From NCBI GenBank assembly GCA_005879505.1, contig VBKQ01000159.1, positions 1 to 7,458 on the forward strand: a DNA stretch of 7,458 nucleotides, read 5' to 3'. This document shows, piece by piece, positions 5,516-7,458 of the stretch (within the stretch, counting starts at the first letter, position 1; every line of letters begins with the position of its first letter). A program made the translations under genes and the position numbers. Below the pieces are notes generated by a model. It was not told where the DNA came from. It worked only from the letters and a program-made list of their open reading frames with translations, and ran no database searches. Source of the stretch: Deltaproteobacteria bacterium. GTDB taxonomy: Bacteria; Myxococcota; Myxococcia; Myxococcales; 40CM-4-68-19.

Positions 5516-6466
5516 AGCTCCGCGAAAGAACTCGACCACTTCCGCCAGCCCCTCCGCGAGCGGCACGCCAGGCTCGTACCCGAGCAGCGCGCGCGCTTTG
5601 GAGATGTCCGCGGATGAAGCGCGCACGTCCCCGGCCCGCGGCGCCTGGTGGTCGACCTCGAGATTCGCGGCAGAGCCGCCGATCACCTGCTTCAGGATCG
5701 TGATCAGATCGATCAGCGAAGAGCTGTGGCCGCTGCCCACGTTGATCACTTCGCCCGGCGCCTTCTCGCTCACCGCCGCGAGCAGGGTCGCGCGCACCAC
5801 GTCGGAGACGTGGACGAAGTCGCGCGTCTGCAGCCCGTCTCCGTAGACGACGGGCCGCTGCCCGGCCAGGAGCCGGGTGGTGAAGCGCGGGATGGCGGCC
5901 GCGTACTCGCTCTTCGGATCCTGCCGCGGCCCGTAGACGTTGAAGAAGCGCAGCGCCACGCAGGGGAAACCGTACGCGCGCGTGTACGTCTGCGCGAACA
6001 GCTCGCAGGCGACCTTCTGCGCGGCATAGGGGCTCATCGGCCGTGGGACGAGGTTCTCGTGCTTCGGCTGCTCCGGGCCATCGCCGTAGGCCGCGCAGGA
6101 GCAGGCCAGCACCACGCGCTTCACCCGCGCAGCGCGCGCCGCCTCGAGCACGTTGACCGTACCGCCGACGTTGACGGCGGTGGTGCGCTGCGGCTCGGCC
6201 ATCGAGAGCGGCACCGATGGAATCGCCGCAAGGTGAAAGACCTGGCTCGCACCTTGGATCGAGTGGCGGACGCCTTCCGCATCCGCGATCGACGCTTCGA
6301 TCAACCTGAATTTCGGGTGCTTCGCGAGCAGTGCCGCCGTCTCGCGCTTGCCGCTGGAAAAGTCGTCCAGCCCCGCCACCTCGTGGCCCTCGCGCAAGAG
6401 GGCCTCGGCGAGATGTCCGCCGATGAAGCCCGCCGCCCCTGTCACGCACACCTTTGCCAAGTGCAC
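5513..6466 (-). CDS. NAD-dependent sugar-nucleotide 4-epimerase, WbpP/GalE-like (extended SDR)
   Basis: Probably epimerises UDP-GlcNAc at C4 to UDP-GalNAc (or the GlcNAcA/GalNAcA pair) for surface-glycan synthesis. 317 residues, the normal length for the family. Seen: the Rossmann motif GAAGFIG (10-16), LDDFSSGK (33-40), HLAAIPSVPLSM (78-89), ACSCAAYGD (121-129) with catalytic-position Ser123, YAAQK with Tyr147 and Lys151, RFFNVYGPRQDP (173-184), YAAAIP and TRDFVHVSDV. The SVPLS, QDP and YAAxIP segments resemble WbpP-type epimerases more than classic GalE. Where WbpP-like proteins usually have SSS, this one has SCA. The start is uncertain: GTG 6466 gives the longest form; TTG 6460 has a G5 tract at better spacing and would give a typical short N-terminus. 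It is convergent with the rluA-like gene and downstream of the lipoprotein gene, separated by 67 bases that hold inverted repeats. Confidence 0.9.
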   Translation of the reverse strand: MHLAKVCVTGAAGFIGGHLAEALLREGHEVAGLDDFSSGKRETAALLAKHPKFRLIEASIADAEGVRHSIQGASQVFHLAAIPSVPLSMAEPQRTTAVNVGGTVNVLEAARAARVKRVVLACSCAAYGDGPEQPKHENLVPRPMSPYAAQKVACELFAQTYTRAYGFPCVALRFFNVYGPRQDPKSEYAAAIPRFTTRLLAGQRPVVYGDGLQTRDFVHVSDVVRATLLAAVSEKAPGEVINVGSGHSSSLIDLITILKQVIGGSAANLEVDHQAPRAGDVRASSADISKARALLGYEPGVPLAEGLAEVVEFFRGA

Positions 6467-6473
6467 CCCCCAA

Positions 6474-6489
6474 GGAGCATAGCCGCTCC
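6474..6489 (-). repeat. Leader hairpin just upstream of the epimerase start
   Basis: GGAGC (6474-6478) and GCTCC (6485-6489) form a five-pair hairpin with a six-base loop, ending eight bases before GTG 6466. On the minus strand it is the second of two adjacent hairpins whose arms share sequence with 6499-6513, so alternative pairings are possible. Confidence 0.35.
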
Positions 6490-6498
6490 AGCAGCAAA

Positions 6499-6513
6499 GG
6501 AGCGCATCGCTCC
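6499..6513 (-). terminator. Hairpin after the lipoprotein gene, candidate weak terminator
   Basis: GGAGCG-CAT-CGCTCC is a perfect six-pair inverted repeat with a three-base loop. On the minus strand it lies 21 bases after the lipoprotein stop and is followed by TTTGCTGCT. That is a poor T tract, so termination would be partial at best and read-through into the epimerase gene is plausible. Confidence 0.35.
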
Positions 6514-6533
6514 CCTGCGCTTCTCAAACCGCG

Positions 6534-6854
6534 CTACTCGGCCTGTACGGCGGTATCCGGCGGAGCGCCGGTGTAGGCAAGTCCGCAGGCAACTCTTCCT
6601 TCCGGCGTCGTCAGCTTCTGGCAGTCGCATGCATTCGTGTCGAGCGCCTGCTGGCAGCGCTGCTGATCGGCGTTCCGGATGGGAAATAGCTTCTCCTGCT
6701 CCCTCGCCTGGGTCTGGCAGGCCGACCTGGACGCGTCGTCCGGCTGACAATTGCAGATCTGGTCCGCCAGTTTGAGGCAGGCATCTCCGCAGCCGACGGC
6801 CAGCGGGACCATGAGCATGCAGGCCAGCTGGAGCAAGGGCTTGAGCCGAGTCAT
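6534..6854 (-). CDS. Small cysteine-rich putative lipoprotein
   Basis: A 106-residue protein with a basic N-terminus (MTRLK), a hydrophobic stretch and AVGC at residues 19-22, which fits a lipoprotein signal with Cys22 as the lipidated residue; the -3 position is Ala rather than the usual Leu, so type I cleavage is possible. After Cys22 come eight cysteines (26, 34, 36, 46, 67, 76, 78, 90), an even number, with two CxC pairs (CNC at 34-36 and CDC at 76-78). In an oxidising periplasm these could form four disulphides. I do not recognise a named family. ATG 6854 is preferred over GTG 6887 because it puts the signal sequence at the true N-terminus. No Shine-Dalgarno site is visible. Its 5' end meets the hydrolase reading frame head to head, so any promoter must lie inside that gene. 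Confidence 0.75.
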   Translation of the reverse strand: MTRLKPLLQLACMLMVPLAVGCGDACLKLADQICNCQPDDASRSACQTQAREQEKLFPIRNADQQRCQQALDTNACDCQKLTTPEGRVACGLAYTGAPPDTAVQAE

Positions 6855-6877
6855 GGGCGGGGCGCGATCTAGCACAG

Positions 6878-7456
6878 TTGCTCTCACGCGGGATCGAGCT
6901 CGCCATTCCCGACCTGAACGAGCCGGCGTTCTTCGATCTGACCGTATCGCGGATGCTGGCGCAGATCGACGCGATCGCCGCAGGTGAGGAGGTGGTGGTG
7001 TTCGGGTCCTCGCTCGGCGGCTTCACTGCGGCGACCTGGGCCGCGACCCGGCCGGGCCGGACGCGGGCACTGGTGCTGCTCGCCCCGGCGTTTGACCTCG
7101 GCCCGCGCTGGGCGGCGCGGATGGGTCCGGAAGAGCTGGCGAAGTGGCGAAGCACCGGACGGGCGGCGTTCGACCACTACGCGCATGGCCGCAAGGAGGA
7201 GCTCGCGTTCGCATTCCTCGCGGACGCCGCGCGGCACCAGAGCTTTCCCTTGCCGCTCTGTCGCACGCTGGTGATCCAGGGGACGCACGACGACGTCGTC
7301 GAGCCCCTCCTCGCGCGCGAGTTCGTCCGGCGCATGCAAGGTCGCGCGCAGCTGGTCGAGCTGCCCGAAGGGCACGAGCTGACGGCGGACCTGCCCGCGC
7401 TCTGGCGCAGGATCGACGGATTCCTCTCGCGTCAGGCCGCCCGGCCGACCCCGTAA
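6878..7456 (+). CDS. Alpha/beta hydrolase (YqiA-like esterase family), apparently truncated at the 5' end
   Basis: 192 codons with the nucleophile elbow GSSLGG (Ser45, within VVVFGSSLGGF), an acid-position Asp138 in QGTHDDVV and His166 in EGHEL, in the order of a Ser-Asp-His triad. IPDLNEP at 10-16 resembles the early strand of YqiA-type esterases. The normal first part, a YLHGF-type strand carrying the oxyanion residue, is absent. In-frame sequence upstream from 6845 (AESWAGRDLAQ) still looks like the next helix of the family, but a TGA closes the frame at 6842-6844 and no ATG or GTG lies between. TTG 6878 is the only upstream start and has no ribosome binding site; ATG 6953 would lose more of the fold. 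It may be a remnant pseudogene, a product of rearrangement with the lipoprotein gene, or an unusual short form. The gene ends at TAA 7456, two bases before the window edge. Confidence 0.7.
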   Translation: MLSRGIELAIPDLNEPAFFDLTVSRMLAQIDAIAAGEEVVVFGSSLGGFTAATWAATRPGRTRALVLLAPAFDLGPRWAARMGPEELAKWRSTGRAAFDHYAHGRKEELAFAFLADAARHQSFPLPLCRTLVIQGTHDDVVEPLLAREFVRRMQGRAQLVELPEGHELTADLPALWRRIDGFLSRQAARPTP

Positions 7457-7458
7457 TA

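Noticed and set aside
5648..6775. 375-codon open frame on the plus strand opposite the epimerase and part of the lipoprotein gene
   Set aside because: It has no motif and an Arg/Ala-rich composition, and it spans two well-supported genes on the other strand.
1..7458. CRISPR arrays, tRNA genes, insertion sequences, attachment sites
   Set aside because: I saw no regularly spaced direct repeats, tRNA cloverleaf, transposase motifs or terminal inverted repeats on either strand.

Overview
The window is GC-rich chromosomal DNA, densely coding on both strands, with many GTG starts and few clean Shine-Dalgarno sites. KdsB points to a Gram-negative, LPS-type envelope. The base composition, together with a small Cys-rich lipoprotein and an orphan TPR protein, suggests Myxococcota or a related former deltaproteobacterium. 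That placement is an inference and is not proven by any marker here. I see no rRNA, tRNA, insertion sequence, CRISPR array or phage gene.

Layout, left to right: (1) a partial kdsB on the minus strand, running off the left edge; (2) a divergent gene for a small TPR protein on the plus strand; (3) a minus-strand run of wecB (UDP-GlcNAc 2-epimerase), a possible 20-codon Arg-rich ORF, a three-helix membrane protein with a zinc ribbon, and an asparagine-synthetase-like protein, read from high to low coordinates; (4) an RluA-family pseudouridine synthase on the plus strand, divergent from wecB; (5) a WbpP/GalE-like sugar-nucleotide 4-epimerase on the minus strand, convergent with the rluA-like gene; (6) a minus-strand Cys-rich lipoprotein; (7) a plus-strand alpha/beta hydrolase whose 5' end appears to be missing.

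How the genes fit together: kdsB (CMP-Kdo), wecB (UDP-ManNAc) and the 4-epimerase (probably UDP-GalNAc or a related sugar) all supply activated sugars for surface glycans. Asparagine-synthetase-like proteins are often found in such loci. Here the gene's start codon overlaps the stop of the membrane/zinc-ribbon gene by four bases, so the two are probably translated together. The rluA-like, TPR and hydrolase genes look unrelated to glycan supply.

The most unusual item is the asparagine-synthetase-like protein. It lacks the N-terminal Cys part of the glutaminase domain, and a proline sits where the conserved synthetase-domain lysine is expected, yet the ATP-binding motifs are intact. It is coupled to a membrane partner. 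It may be a divergent amidotransferase/ligase or a non-canonical adenylating enzyme. I found no convincing complete new defence, mobile or RNA system.
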